Assembly: GCA_037157565.1 (NCBI GenBank) | Contig: JAZHRO010000039.1 | Span: 45,012,001 to 45,076,000 of the forward strand | Direction of reading: 5' to 3' | DNA from: Thalassia testudinum | Taxonomy: Eukaryota > Streptophyta > Magnoliopsida > Alismatales > Hydrocharitaceae | DNA length: 64,000 bases | Part shown: positions 11,017-26,000 of the stretch, in pieces | How positions within the stretch are numbered: the first letter of the stretch is position 1 | How the letters are laid out: each line of letters starts with the position of its first letter | The notes under the pieces: model-generated | Told to the model about the DNA's origin: nothing | Databases searched by the model: none | The model's input: the letters and a program-made list of their open reading frames with translations, nothing else | Position numbers and translations under genes: made by a program

Positions 11017-14000
11017 GTAAGTATTCTACCTTGAGATAAATATCATGCTTAGAAGGGGCTACTTGATTCCTAATGATGCTATCTCATTGTTTCTTTCCAT
11101 AAATGGCACAGATAGAAACATTTATTGCCCAGCAATTTTTATTTGAAAGACAATGGAAGAGAGTCCGTGATTATGCAAGGGAAAAGGGAATCAAGATCAT
11201 GGGGGATATGCCTATTTATGTTGGTCATCACAGTGCTGATGTTTGGGCAAACAGGAAGTCCTTTCTGCTGGTTAATTCTTGCCACCAGTGATATCATTGA
11301 ATGTTTTTCTATTTTACCTAACAATGACTTGCTAATCTCTGCTGGCATGTGGACAGGACAGGAATGGTTTCCCAATTATAGTTAGTGGTGTCCCACCTGA
11401 TGCTTTCAGTGATACAGGACAACTTTGGGGAAGGTATAGTTAGCATGTGAAGATGTTTGCAATGCTTCTGCATCTGTGCTATTTTCTTGTCTAAAAGGAC
11501 TAAAGCCTGCAATTAATATCTACCAACATTTGGTTGAAAAAGAAAATATATTTTGTCCTGCAAAAAGGACACTCGTAAGTCCATATTTCTGGATTTGTCC
11601 ACCCTTTGCTGCAAATGTTTGAGAAGCCTAAGGAATTAAATACCGGACTAGAATTATTGCCAAATATTTCTCCAAGTCGAGGTAGGATGCATGAATTCTT
11701 TGCCTGCATTTAAGTTTGCATCTGGTCTTACATCCAAATAAGCAAATAAGCATGTGGAATCATTTCCTTCCGACATTTGCTTGCTCTTCATACCCTCCAG
11801 TGAAGCTTGCCATCAATCTCACATCCTTTGACTGAATCATTGATTTGCCTTTGATGTAGTTAGCAATATACATGTAATATATTATACTTGGTTAGGACTT
11901 GTGCATTATGGTTTTCTTATAGTATATAACCAAAATAGCTCTTGAAAATGTGAAGTGTCAATAACTATACATCTATCCAAGGATGTGCGTAGTATCTCTG
12001 AACTTAGTCCAAAATTCAAATATAGGAAATTGTATTTAGGAACTTCAAATTTTTAAATTCAGTGCAAATACATGAAATTATATTGGGGGACTACTTCAGC
12101 CAATATATAACTGTATAAATCATTAGGGCAAAAATGAGAATGTAAGACAGCATATTAAACGTCATAAAATTCCTTGCATACTAGCTTTCCGGTTATCCAA
12201 CATCCAGTTTTCATTCCAAACGAGAGTGTGATACCTGTTCTGGTTCCATTCCAAGAGAGGAGTTGTTTTAATGTACCAAGGGATGATAAAATGGATAGAC
12301 AAGTGACATTTCACCACATTCTGATTGCCGGTACGTTGTTTTAACTTCCCAGCAAACACAAGAATGTGGTTCCAAGCTAAAAGGATGAAGAAATCCCAGC
12401 AACCCCTTTCCCTAGCGAATGTTTCATGGTAGTGGAATAATCCACTTGCCCGTTTGGTTGGATATGCATTTGTGATTTGGAATAAGCAGTAGAATGTGAG
12501 TGAAAAGAAAGAAGAGGAAGGAACTCATTTACATTAAAGCTGGAACCACTGTTCCAAAATAAGTGATATCTCCTTTTTCAGAAAAGTGGGTATCCTTCCT
12601 CTAATATTTTTCTAAACTTTAAAAATATATATATAATGTTGAAAAAGATCAAATTGTCAAATTGGTTCTGATTTTTTTATCAAGAAAGCCTTAACCCTCT
12701 TTATATAGAGAGAGGACTTAGGTATACAAGGAAACATCATAAAACACTAGCTCACTTTTCAAAAATAAAACACAATAACTCACCAAAGATGAGAGACTAA
12801 AAATAATAGGACATCCAATCCTTACCAATTTATTCTCTAACACTTCCCCTCAATGTAGGCATCTTGAGAAGTAGGCAGTGGACTAGAGGAGCAAGAGCAG
12901 GCAGTAGGTTGGAGGAGTAGAGGGTGGTTGTAGTAGAAGTAGCAACCGTAGTAGAATGGGAGATCTTTGAAGTGGGTCTCTTCCACATGAACACTCAATG
13001 TGTGCCTCTTCCTTGGAGACCTCGAGTGAGTTTCTCTTATGTGGGGACCTTAAGATTGGGTCTCTCCCACATGGAAGCTCGAAGTGTACCTCTTCTTTGG
13101 AGACTGCGAGCGAGCTTCTCTCATGTGGGGATTTCAAGAGTGAGTCTCCTTCTTTCTTTTTTACTTCTTCCCCTTTTCTATCATTTTTTTTCTTTTTTTT
13201 ATATGCTTCTAAAAGAAGCAACCCAATAACATATAATAAGAAATAAACGATAAAATCAAAAAATCTAAATAAGACCATGTTGGGTTTCATTGAAACCCCA
13301 ACAAGGACCCAACAAGCATCCAATGATAGTGAGAGAGAGATTGCATGCGCACACCTATTGCATCACTATGGTTGGGTAACATCAATGAGATGGTCACAGG
13401 CGAGAGGCGACCTTGCAGTAGCCCTTGAGGGAGGATCTGACCTCCTTGGCGGTGTTGCAATTTGAAGAGGACATTGCAGGTGATCCAGTAGAGAGAGAGG
13501 CAGCATTACTTGGCCACTAGAGTCCCCATAGGGCTTGGCAACACGGTGTAGGGGGTTCACTGAAACCCTAGGTGCCAGAGGTGGTGCCTTTGAGGCCTTT
13601 AGGTCACCGCCCAGAGCATAGCAGCGAAAGAGAGAGGTCGATCTTGACCTTGATCCAGAGATGAGAGAAGGGGGCCTTAGGGGGTCACCTCGAGAGGTGG
13701 GCCACCGGAGGCTCGTCGGTGACTACAAGGCCTGACAGCATTGTTGGTAGCCTCTTTAGGGTTTTCGGTGGTATTTCTCTCTTTTTCAAATGAGATCAAA
13801 CTTGTTTAGATACCATGTTGAAAAAGATTAACTTGGTTTTGGTTATTTTATTAAGAAAACCTTAGCCCTTATTTTATAAAGAGAGGGCTTAGATATACAA
13901 GGAAACACCATTAAACACAATAACTTATGAAAAATTAAAAAGACTAAAAATAGGAGAACACCCAATCCTAACTAATCTGACCCTAAAATATATAACTAAT

Positions 14001-17000
14001 TTAATCTCTAACATGTACTAAGCAGACTAGGGCATCCCACTTAATAGGAGTTGGGATTCTCAATGATTAGTATGAGTTCCCCCCAGAGACATAAAATAGG
14101 GAGCTAAAGGGTAAGGAATGTTCAAAAAAATGATGGTTTTTTTACATAAATTCCATTAAAAACTTGCATAATTTCTTAAATGCCATAAAAAAATCCATAT
14201 TTACATAAATGATTTAAAAAAGTTAACCCCTACATACATGCCAATTCCAATGAAATTTGGACTGTCAATCCTTGTATCGACATGAATCTAAAGCACGAAT
14301 GAATGATCTCAATTTCATTTTATTTGTTTGACACAATGATTGACTTGAGAATTGACATTTATGTAAATAGAGTGAACTTTTTTATGGTATATATGTAAAT
14401 ATGAATTTTCTTGTGGAATTTAAGTAATTTTGGATGTCCATGATGGCATTTATGTAAAAAGCCCAAAAAATAATCACACCATACAAGGGTTTTTAGTTAG
14501 GTTCCAGTTAAACAAAGTATTGAGGGATCTAACCTCAATAACATGATGGTTGGAAAGAATGATTACAAGCTCTTGGACATTTTGAGTTCTCTCCTATAGG
14601 CAATGATGTGTGAATGGCATGCTCTTTGCTTCCAATTCCAGTCCCTTGTATAGGTAAGAGAAGTGTAAGTGTTGTACATGAAGTTTCTAAGGAGGTGATG
14701 ATCTATTTCTTGAGGTGATTTTTGTAATCCATTATATATACCCCATCCTTATTCCAACCGTGTGGCACTTGGAAAGGAAAGAGCTTTTGCTGGTGGTTAC
14801 CCAATGATGTCAATTGTTGAGCTTGCATGGCTTGAGGCACTGTTTACCCATTGCTATCCATGGGGGAGATTGTCTTGATAACGTCACCTGCAGAGGGCAT
14901 CAAATGTGGCATGGGATGTAGTGGGTGTAGTGATTGTGGTGTGTGACGTAAAGCTATGGTGGGTGGTGGGTAGCAATGGCCACTGGTATTTAAAGAGGGG
15001 GGATGAAGAAGATAGGGAAGGTAATGAGGAGTAAATGCTTGACATTTCATTAAAGATGGCAAGCCAATATATTGGTCTTGCTCCCATTCGTATAAGGACT
15101 CATGACCAACAGTAGGAGGCATGTCCCCTACATGGGGAAAACAACTGACTCTACTATGTAACCCAAAATGGAAATGTAAAACATCATGCATCTGCACCCA
15201 TATCTTCATGCAAGAGGGATCGATCCTCTTTTAGACCAACACCCATGACTCTAAAGACTCGACTCGAGACCTACAAACTTGACCTGTAGACCACCCAACA
15301 TTTACTACATAAAATAGGGAAAATAACCCTCCAAAATGGTACTCTAGCTGATGGCACATGATTCCACCTTAGGTGTCCATGTGGTGCACATGTATCAACC
15401 ACCCACCCTTTGGAAGTAAGTGTCGTCCTTGATGCCCTATTTCAAGAATCAGTGATGAAGTTCCTAGTAATCTTCCCACGTGGCTTCATCTTCTTCATGC
15501 CAACTAGGACGTTGGTTGCAGGAAGTCCATTCCTTTTGATGAGGCGTCATGCAAGAAGCTGCTCAAGGTAGCAATCATGATCATTTCGTTGGTAGCCAAA
15601 CCATTGGCAACTCCAACTTCGAGGGCTGACAACCTTTTTGTAGCTTGAGTTGTGACATGTGAAAGAGAATGAATCTTACATCCCTCGGGCAAGTGAATCT
15701 CATTTGACCTCATTGATGCGACGTGCCATCAGAAATGGGCCAGAGAACTTGGGAGATAATTTGTCATGACGTTGCTTTGTAGGTAGACCATTTGACCCTT
15801 GAAGAGCTCGACATTGCAACGGTGCTTGTTGGCAAGAGTCCACAGGTGATCTTGCACATGACGCAATCGCTCATTATCAATGAGGATTCTTTTTGTATCT
15901 CTAAGCTCATGCAAAATGGCATCACGAGCCATGAGGGATTGAGCCACCTCATGGGAGGAAGTTTCCCCACAAACATAATCTCGTAAAGAAGATGGTGATC
16001 AGTCATAAACCACTTTGAATAGTGTAAGGCCTGTGCTTGAATGCCACTGGGTATTGAAGGAGTATTCCACTCACGTAAGCCAACGCACCCACGAGTGAGG
16101 ATGGTCGGTGCAAAACAATGGAGGTACATGCCTAAGCTACGGCTGACCACTTTGGTTTAACTGTCTATTTGTGAATGATGTGCGAAGTGAAGCTTGGTGC
16201 CTTGCAAATGAAATGACTCTCTCCAAAACGTTCTTGTAAAGATGGCATTCCGATTGTTGACGATGGTGCATGGGATCCCGTGCAAGCAAGGCACAACTTC
16301 GATGAAGATGCGGGAGACCTCAGCAATTAGCGGGTGCTTGAGGGGCACAAGGTGGATGTATTTAGACAAGCGATCTAGCACCACAAGGATGACCACATAC
16401 CCCTTTTCGGAGGGAAGGGCCTCCACAAAATCCATGGGGAGCTCTTCCCTGATGAGCTTGGGTATGGGCAATGTCTACAAGAGTTTGGTTGGTGGGGCAT
16501 TGGATGCCTTGTGACGTTGGTAGACGTCATACGGTTGGACCCATGCGTGGATGGCATTGTGCATCTTTGCTCAATAGAAGTCTCAACGTAGTTGATGGAG
16601 AGTTTTGTCATAACTGCCATGGCCCTCAATCGAAGAGGCATGGCAGCTGTTGAATGAGGTTGGTGCTCAACTCCATAAAGAAACACCCCTTGTAGGTAGA
16701 TGAAGCCATCATGAAGCTTCCAATGGTGGGTGTGTGGTTGGTTCTCAAGGGCGCATGCCTCCCCTTATCAGTTGCCATCATTAGCGCAATAGTCCTTCGA
16801 AAAAAAAAAGCATGATAGTTGGCGTTGAGGAGATTAAGCCAGAGAGTCTCGATGTGGGTGATGGCCATGGGGGCTTCATCCTCCTCGTGATGTGAGAATT
16901 CATCAGCCACACCATTGTGGACGTTGACTTGTACTCAATCTCAAAGTCATATGGGTTGAGCTTGGCAACCCACTTTAGTTGGTGGGGTGAAGACAACCAC

Positions 17001-20000
17001 TGTCCTAGCAAAGTAGCAAAGGCTCCTATAATCTAGGCTTATCAGTGCATAGAGTTCCTTATCATATGTGAAGAAAGCTTGTTGTTAAGGCTTAAAGGAA
17101 TAGCTAAAATAGGGTAAGGGATGGCCATTTTACATGAGAATAGCTCCAACTCCCCTCTCTGAAGCATCACATTCCACCACAAAGGCGTGGAGAAATTTGG
17201 GAAGGCCAAGATCGAGGTGGTGGTAAGAGCTTGCTTAAGGGCATTGAATGCTGCCTCAGCATCAGCTCCCTACATGAAGGATCCTTTCTTGAGTAGCTGG
17301 TGTAGGGATGTGGTAATGACCCTATAGTCCTTTACGAAACGTCGATAGTAACCATCTAGGCTGAGGAAGCTGTGCACAATGGTTGAGGTGGGCCAATCAA
17401 CCATGACGATGATCTTGGTTAGGTCTACTTCGACCTTGCGCATGGAGATCACATGCCAGAAGTAATCCACCGTAGTGGCCCTAGAGGTGCACTTGGTGGC
17501 CTTCACATGGAAGTGGTACATCTTCAAGCATTTCTGCATGATCCAAACATGTTGTAGGTGCTTAGACCAAGTGCTACTATAAACCAAGATGTCTTAAAAG
17601 AAGACAAGGATGAAATTGCAAAGGAAGTTCTAGAAGAGGGTGTTCATGACTGCTTGGAAGGTCGACGGGGCATTATAGAGGCCAAAGGGCATGACAAGGA
17701 ATTCGTGATGCACGTCATGCATACAGAATGCAATCTTGTAAATTTCCCCTTCATGCGAATTCGGTGGTAGCCCGATCACTAATTGAGCTTCATGAAGAAA
17801 CAACTCCTCTTAGCTCATTGAGGAGTTTGTCAATGATAGGGATTAGGTAATGATCCTTGATCGTACAGTCATTAATGGTTCGATAATCAACACAAAATGC
17901 TAGCTCCCATCTTTCTTGCAGACAAGAACAAGTTAAGGCAAAGAAACTTTGGCTAGGTTGGATTAATCCCACCTCGAGCAGTAACTGCACCTTCCTTTCG
18001 ACCTTGTTTTTCTACACTCGCCCATGTTGATAGGGTGTGATCATGATCGGCTACACTCTGGGCTTTAGGGTGATGGCGTAGGGGTCCTTGTACATGTGTG
18101 GAAGGCCCTTTGGCTCCTGTGAATACCTCTGCGAACTTCACTGCGATGGTCATCATGTTTAAGTCCTCCGTATTCTCCTCCCAAGGCGTATACTCTTCCT
18201 CCTTGGACTTCACTCGTATGAAATACAAGCCATCACTATTAGCAATAGCTTTCCTAATCTCATCCTCCACAAGAGATTTGCCCCCCGATAACATCCCTTG
18301 GAGCACCACGAGCACCACAATTCCATAAGGACCTTGATAAGAGGGCTGTAAGTTCTCTAAATCCCAGGATGTCTCTCAAAGAAACTAGATCCACGAGACA
18401 CCAAGAATAACATCAAACATGTCGAGAGTAAGCATATACGCATCCATCGTATAGTAGTAGCCTTAGATGACAAAGATGAGAGACTACATGCTTGCAGGTG
18501 GAGAGAGTCGTCCCTCCCGCAACCGCAACATGAATGAGTCAATGAAGCATGACTCAAGGAACATAGGTAGGGACCAAGCTAGGCCAATGGAGTCATTGGA
18601 ACTTCCAAAGTTGGCTAAGGCAACTCCATCGCATGCGTCTGTGGTGAAGGCAAGCTTGATGAGGTCATTAAAGTCCTAGTCCAAAATGGCATGAGCCGAT
18701 ACCTGCTCCATTTCCATGTCCTTCGAAAGGTGGTCTTCAACCTCCTCCCACTCCTTGACATTGTCAACAAGCATGTAGAACGCCTTCGCCTACATTAATG
18801 GCTCGGTACATGGTGCTTGTCGTAGTTGTAACATAAGTTCTTTTGGCGCTCAACCATTTATGTCAGGGTGAGCTTCTTGATGGGAACTAGAGTGTCGATG
18901 GGGGAGGAGCTCCCTCTAACGGTTGGGTTGCTCCTTAAGGATGCAACTGCAAGGCTAGTGGCTGGTGTGGTTCGAGCACCACTGCCAATCCCTTAAACTT
19001 ACGTGCAACATGAGTTGCACTCCTCGAAGGCTTAGACGCAGTGAATGGCCTGGGCCATCATTTTAGGTTTAAGGACTAACACCTTTGTACATATCAAATC
19101 CTTAAGCTCGGAGATAAAATCTCCACAAGGCTTTCCTCGCATATGGGAGGCATGAGGTCTTATAGCTCCTCGAACCTGCTATTAGTAGCCGGCAACAATC
19201 GTCGCTTGTTAAAGGTGGCAAAGCTCCCCGAATTGTTGCTCGTGGGCATGTCATTCAAATTGAGCGAGGAGCTCCTTACGGAACTCATCCCATGAGTTGA
19301 CCCGACCACTGACTTCTCCCAGTGAAGCCATTAGTTGGCTTTGCTCCTCCTTGGCAATGCCATGGAAGGTGAGGTAACACTCCACGAGTCAAAGCCAACA
19401 CAAGGGGTAACCCTTTCCATCAAACTACGAAGAGGTGAGCTTCACGAATCTGGTGATGTTGGTCATGCTACCTCCTCCTCTACTCAGCTCGTTCACCTTG
19501 AGGGAATCAAGCAGCTGCTGGGGTTGCTTACATTCTCGTAGGGGCCCTTGGCTTAAGGAGGCCTGATCGTTTACTCAAGTATCTTGTAGAAGGTGTATGA
19601 TCTTGTTCAAGGCATTGGATTGTTGCTGCATAAAGCAGATCATCTCTTGCTGTGACTAAACCAAGGTATCAAGTTTGTCATTGGCAACAGGATGCGACTC
19701 CATGGGCAATGGGTCATCCTGTCCTGATACCAAGTTGATAGTGTTGCTTGCGGAGGGCATCAAATGTGGCAACTGTTGTAGCGAGAGTGGTGGTTGTGGC
19801 GTATGGTGTGGAACCATGGTTGGTGGTGGGTACCAATGACCACTAGTAAGGAGCTGGGGGATGTAGAAGGTAGGGAAGGTAATGAGGACTAAGTTCTTGA
19901 CATTTCTTTAAAGATGGCAAGCCAATATATTGGTCTTGCTCCCATTCATACAAGGACTTGTGATTAACAAAAGGGGGATTGACGCCTTTCCATGCACGTC

Positions 20001-23000
20001 CCCTGCATGGGGAAAACGACTACAACTCTGCCATGTGACCCAAAATGGAAACCCAAAACATCATGCACCTGCACCCATATCTTCATGTAGGATGGGCCAA
20101 TCCTCCTCAAGACCAACACCCACAACTCTAAAGACTTGACTCAAGACCCTACAAACCCGACTTGCAGACCAAGCAACATTTAATACATAAAACAGGGAAA
20201 ATAACCCTCCAAAATGGTACTCCAGCTCATGCTCACGTGGCACATCCATGCCACCTCAGGTGTCCACATGGTGTGCGTGTATCACTTTTGAGCGGCAAGC
20301 CTCCCCTAAAAGCGCAATGGAGGCAGGGGGCAGCTTGTCTGGCAAATGATCATCCTGATATAGACATTTCTGCCATTACTTTATGGGTAGTCATTCTCCT
20401 TAGATGGAAATGTCATTGAAAGGGACAGGAGGTGGGAACCACCTCATCTGGTTCAAAGCTTTCACTCTTTTGCTTCCTCTGAGTTAAGGCTCTTTAACTA
20501 CTTGGCTATGCTCAGTAGGTCCGTTTTGGTTGATGATCCAACCCATACCTAGTCTGCCTGCCCCAGAACAGGCAATTTCTACCCTTGTTATCATCCTGAT
20601 GTGTGGCAACCCCATGAAACAGGGGCACTCAACTGTAACTGATAGTGGGCTGAGGTAATCATCCAAAGCCTTCTTGTGTGTTTAAACCACCTCTTCATAT
20701 TCTTTTTAGATGAACCTTTTTTTTAAAAAAAAAATTCTTTTTAGAGGCACAATTACTTCTATAATTCTGATTATTTCAGATCTTAGTCTGCTTGTATGTT
20801 GGGTCTGGAGAGAAGATAGTTTGCTTGAATCCTCTGATGTGTGCATATCTTAACCTTTGGTGTTTTATAAAATATTTTACACTGATTATAGAGTTGCGCA
20901 CTTGGCCAAGTATATCTACATAAGAACCTGGATGGCCTAGCCCGGACTCAAATGTTTGATGCACGGTAGAATGTGTTTGGAGTTTTGGATTTTGACTTCT
21001 GCACAGCTTTCACTTGAAAACTATACCAAGGAGAAGTGAGTGTTTTGTCTCATTTTCCCTTTGCCAATTTAATTTATGTAATGATTTAATGGAGATCTTG
21101 CGAGCAAATATAAGAGAGGAGTATATTACATATTGCAAGTGATGAGCCATTAGGCTTCTATGTTGTGGAAAAGTGAACTTAAAGAAAGAAAATAGTGTGC
21201 AAAGCTTTTACATGGTTAAGTTGACCCTACTTTCCTGGTAGTCCATGCAAGGGGAGAAGAGGTTGTCTACCAATTGACATGGTGGTTTGCCAGGGAAGTA
21301 CTTCCAATATGTGAAATGTCTAAACATCGTATGGAAAGGGTGAATTCTTCACAGGCTTGTCAGTTGGATATATTGGGACCAAGTATACATTCTTGCTAAT
21401 CTATGAATTCTGCTTGTTGTGAAACTGATGCAGCCCACTAGAAAATTGTTTGGTGATTTTGAGAATCTCTTAGTCAATTGTCACTATAAAATTGCAAGGG
21501 CTGCAGCTGTCGATTGAGTTGCAAGGCTTGCAGAAGGTTGTTGTGGCAGCAGAAGATGCTTGTAGAATTAATAGATGCTGAATTGCTGTTGTGGAGTGGA
21601 TTATCTGCATATTTTCCTCTTGGCATTCAATGTTTGTGTAGATGGTGTTGGGTAGCATAGGAGCAGCACTTAAAGAATAGAGAGGGACGTGTTTGGGTCT
21701 ATGTACATTTTATGTCATGCTGTCTACATAGAAAAGTACATTCACATATTATATAATGGATACATAAAGCATATCGAAGATACTAGAAAGAAAAAAAGGG
21801 GGGAGTTTATGTAAAGTGATGGTGTGTGTGTGTGTGTAAAAGCTTTTATCACAAATCATGTAAGCAAAAAATAATCCTTTGATATAACATAAAATCATGT
21901 GGGTCTTCTCTGGATTAGGGTCAAGTCATTTTAGTATAATTTTTTTCTTCAAAAAAAATAGTATAACTTTGACGTCATATTGATTGGAAAGTTAGAAAGT
22001 TTGGAGAGCCTTTCCTTTCTTGGAAAGCAAGGCTTCTTGGTTCATAAGGTGCACAAAAGGTACCTCCTATTTTTTTGGAAAACAATGATGATTTGATGGG
22101 GAGAACTTTGTCAGGAGATGAGTGAAATAAGAACCATGAAGACAATGTGGTGAGGGAGGGTGGCAATTGCATGTAACATCCATGCACCAGGGAAGGGAAG
22201 GACCACACTGTTAAGGATCCGGAGGATGCCTAGAGAGCAATGGGGAAGATGTGAAAATTTTGTGTTTGTGTGTGTGTTGGGGGTTTATTCTTGTTTTTTT
22301 TCTTGGTGGGGAGGGGGGAGTGGGGGTGAGAGTTTGTGGACACTGAGTATAAAAGGGGAACCGGTTAAGCAAGGATTGGAAGAGGAACACAAACAATAGA
22401 AAGTTGTCCTTGAGCGCACTTTAATTAGCATAGTAACAGGAATTGTTGAGCCCTCTAAAATGTAGGAATTCCTTTTATGCATGATCCTCGCTACATTAGA
22501 AACCCTTGGCAAGTACATTCACAGGTACTTGAGTTAAAGTAATCTATAGCATAGAATCTTTGGCTTCCACCTTTTCCCAAGGTGTGAGCAAGCACATGTG
22601 ATACTGGTATTAATCCAAAGGGAACGACATTCACCAAACTGGCAATGGTTGGAGCACAAAATCTGAATACAAGTGGGAACACTGGATGATTGGCATTTAA
22701 CGAAATAAAATCTCCATCGGCCTGAGCCAGACCACTTTCCCCTGCTTTGAATCAACATGATTGAGGGAGGCAACATCAATGTGCATCACATGCACGCATA
22801 ATGTGCAGAAATAAAACAAAGCTCAGGTGCCCGAATCAATGCTGCTCAAGGGACATCTTCACATTGAGGGGTGCTTAATGAATTTCAACATTGACTTTTG
22901 TTTGTCCAGAATGGTTTTGAAACATCGAATTGGTTTCTAGAGTTAATTGATATTTCCAGGTGCAACCATTGTGCAAAGAGCATGGGTGAGAATGAACATG

Positions 23001-26000
23001 CCCCACCCTTCAGTTGTCCATTTCTCTTTGTCTTGTGCTTTCTCTTCACATATTGGACTCTTGATTTGTTTGCTTTATAAGTATACGTATGTTTTTTCAG
23101 AGGGTTTTTAAGCATTCATTAGCAATAGACTACTCTAGAAATTTGCTTTAAAAGAATAGACTGACTTAGAAAATATCACACTGCTTCATGTGATGAAATT
23201 GACTATCGAAAGGTTTTCCTGAAAAGAATTGTGCTATTACAAGTATGCCAAGCATTCTTTTGTGGTGCATCCAAGTATCTGTCTTATCAAACACGTCTAC
23301 ACAAAATATGATTGATTGCATTATCTGCCTCAGTCCTCTGTACGACTGGAAGGCCTTGGAGAAGGATGGTTATTCCTCATGGTTAAAGAGAATAAAACGT
23401 GCAGTTGGTTTATATGACGAATTCCGGATAGATCATTTTCGGGGTTTTGCAGGCTATTGGGCAGTTCCATCTGGTGAATATCTGATACTGTGTTACATTT
23501 ATTTTTATGTATTCTTCTACATCTGTAGCAATTTTTGCTTTTAGAAGATTCTTAACAATAATCAGATATATGTCAATTGCAGAAGCAAAGACAGCAATGC
23601 TTGGAAGATGGAAGGTATCCATATTTTGTCTTCATGGCAAGAGAGGATGAATGATATAATTCCTGATGTTTTTCCTCTGAAACGATATTTCTAACATGAT
23701 CCTATGCTACATAGGCTGGACCAAAGAAGGCTTTGTTTGATGCCATTTTTAATGCTGTTGGCAAAATCAACATTGTTGCAGAAGATTTAGTAAGCTTCGC
23801 CTTTTCTGCCATAATTTTTCGCTAGTTCTAAATTTAACTTTCTTGAAAATCTTCTGCTATTACAATATCTCATAATATTAAATAGTTTAATATTTTTAAA
23901 ACATGCATGAGCAACAAGCGGAGCCTAAACAAAATGGTCTGGTGCAATGGTGAAAACCATGGGTAACAATGAAGTAATGGGTGCATTTTTTTCATCTAAA
24001 ATCTAGTATAAGTTAAATGGATACATTGTTTTACCACAAGTAACTAGTTTTACCTCGTATAAAGTGCAGTAAGGTGTTTTTTCCCAAGGGGTGAATGGAA
24101 TTTGATGGGGACAAAGAGGGCAAATATTCCACCGTGTCTTAACCCAATATGCATGATGTTTCTGTGTGGATAATTTGGTGATTACTGACAATATATCAAG
24201 ATAATAGTGTTGTATCTAAAGTTTTGAAAATCGTGAAGTGGGTAAGACGAATGGTTGGGTCTCTCCAGTCAAGCAAATTGATTTTGAGCTGGATGTTCTT
24301 ACATGGTATTTGAGTCACAGCAGCCTAACAGCAAAGATCCAACCTCTACCTCACCCATTAATTCATCCACATGTAGGATCTCAAGAAGGCTACATGTGAC
24401 GGGTTGTATCAAGATGATGGTGGGAAATTGTGAAGTTGCCAATGTCAGTGGTTGGGTCTCTTCACTCAAGCCAATTTGATTTGAATTGGATGCTCATATA
24501 CGGTTGTAAAAAAGCATTTCATATCTATTTTCCATCCATATCTAACTTTATTATGTTTCTTCCGATCTTAGTTTTCATAAACTATGATATTTTGGAGCAC
24601 CCTCTTGAATAAAGAGAAAACGGAAAATGTTTAGTAGCAGATTATCATACAAGTTTAACCAACCTTAACGTCTAATCTACATGTCTAGCTTATCCCATTT
24701 AATAAAGGGTTTCGTTGTTGTTCTTGTTGTTTTTAGGAGGTTATATGTACCAATTGGGTTATATATATAGGATGATGGCATAAGGAATTCATGTTGAAAT
24801 CAAAGGGAATTGGGTGAGAACTTTATTACCACATGGTAAGTGGGAAAAAATCAAGGGGGTATAGAAGGACTTTGGTTTCCATGGCTTGTGTAGCAAGGGA
24901 ATAGAGGAGCTAGGGACTACATGCATACGAGTGTGCCCTGCCCCGGCTCAGGTTTGGGTGAAAATCAATTTGGAAATTGGTCCTTTCTACCAACAAAATC
25001 CCTTTGATTTTTTGGCTTAATTATTAATTAATTTAAGTCATTGGATTCCCAAATGTTACGATGCTCAGTCCCATACGTTCACTCATTTCCCCTCAGTATC
25101 TACCCACGTCTCATGCAGGGTATTTAGAGATGCGAGTGTTTTTGTGCGCCATCACTTTTTCCATCATCTTTCTGTGATACCATTTCTTCCTGTTGTGAAT
25201 ATTGTTCTCTTTATGAGATCTTCCTCTTTCTCAACTACGTCTTTTGAGGAAGCTGTTGAGGATGACCATGGGCAAAGCCCGCCATTATCGTGGACATGAA
25301 GATCGTCAGACCCTAGAAGTAATACACCAAACTCATGCACCATTAAAGTGTGGGCACTGTTTCTGTAAGGGGAGTTGTACACGGGATGCTTCAATCGTAA
25401 CATCTCTAACTCTATTTTAGTTTGCGTGTCACATCTGTTTTATATGGATTTTCTGGATTTTCCCTTTGTGTGATCTTGATGCAGTTTCTTATGATATACT
25501 TGTTGTCACGGATTTGTCCCCTAAATGATGCATATAAAATAATGCATGTCAAATTTTTATTTGCCCATATATATGTATGTCCGGGTTTTACTTTAACAAT
25601 CTTAGAGAAATAGTTTAGATCCTTGATATCTAAGATGTTGAACTCGAGGTTTCATTCCTGTGTAGACTTAACCGGAATGTAGAAAAATTTAGTGGATAAA
25701 ACTTCAAGTGTTTGGCAACAACGCATGAAAAGTTAGCTTACCACTATAGGACTAGTTTCAGTTTTAGAATTTGACTGCCTTAGTGTTCCTAATGATAACA
25801 CTGATCCTGAAATCCCAAAGGCAGCAGATTCATGGAAGGAATAGATTGTGCCATGGGTGCATCGCGTTGGCTCTATCCAACATTCTCTTTGGTGTATGTT
25901 GTTCCTCCATGATAGCTACTAATGCCAAGGCCTTATGGGAGGAATCAGATAAAAAGTATAATATTGAGGATACGAGTATTAAAAAATACTCCGTTTCCAA

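Larger units (their letters stand above)
11434..23333 (+). other. DPE1: DPE1 intron C (11.9 kb)
   Basis: GT at 11434, CAG at 23331-23333. It contains a TRIM-like element (12637-14013), a Mutator-like MITE (14134-14464) and a Gypsy chromovirus (14876-20284), together about 7.1 kb. The rest (11434-12636 and 20285-23333) is AT-rich intron sequence in which I see no gene. Confidence 0.88.

Noticed and set aside
12883..13323. 146-codon minus frame as a host gene
   Set aside because: Lies wholly within TRIM-like 2 and its repeats; ends in poly-Leu low complexity.
14871..20289. Target duplication for the Gypsy chromovirus
   Set aside because: Flanks TGTCT and CTTTT do not match; I do not claim one.
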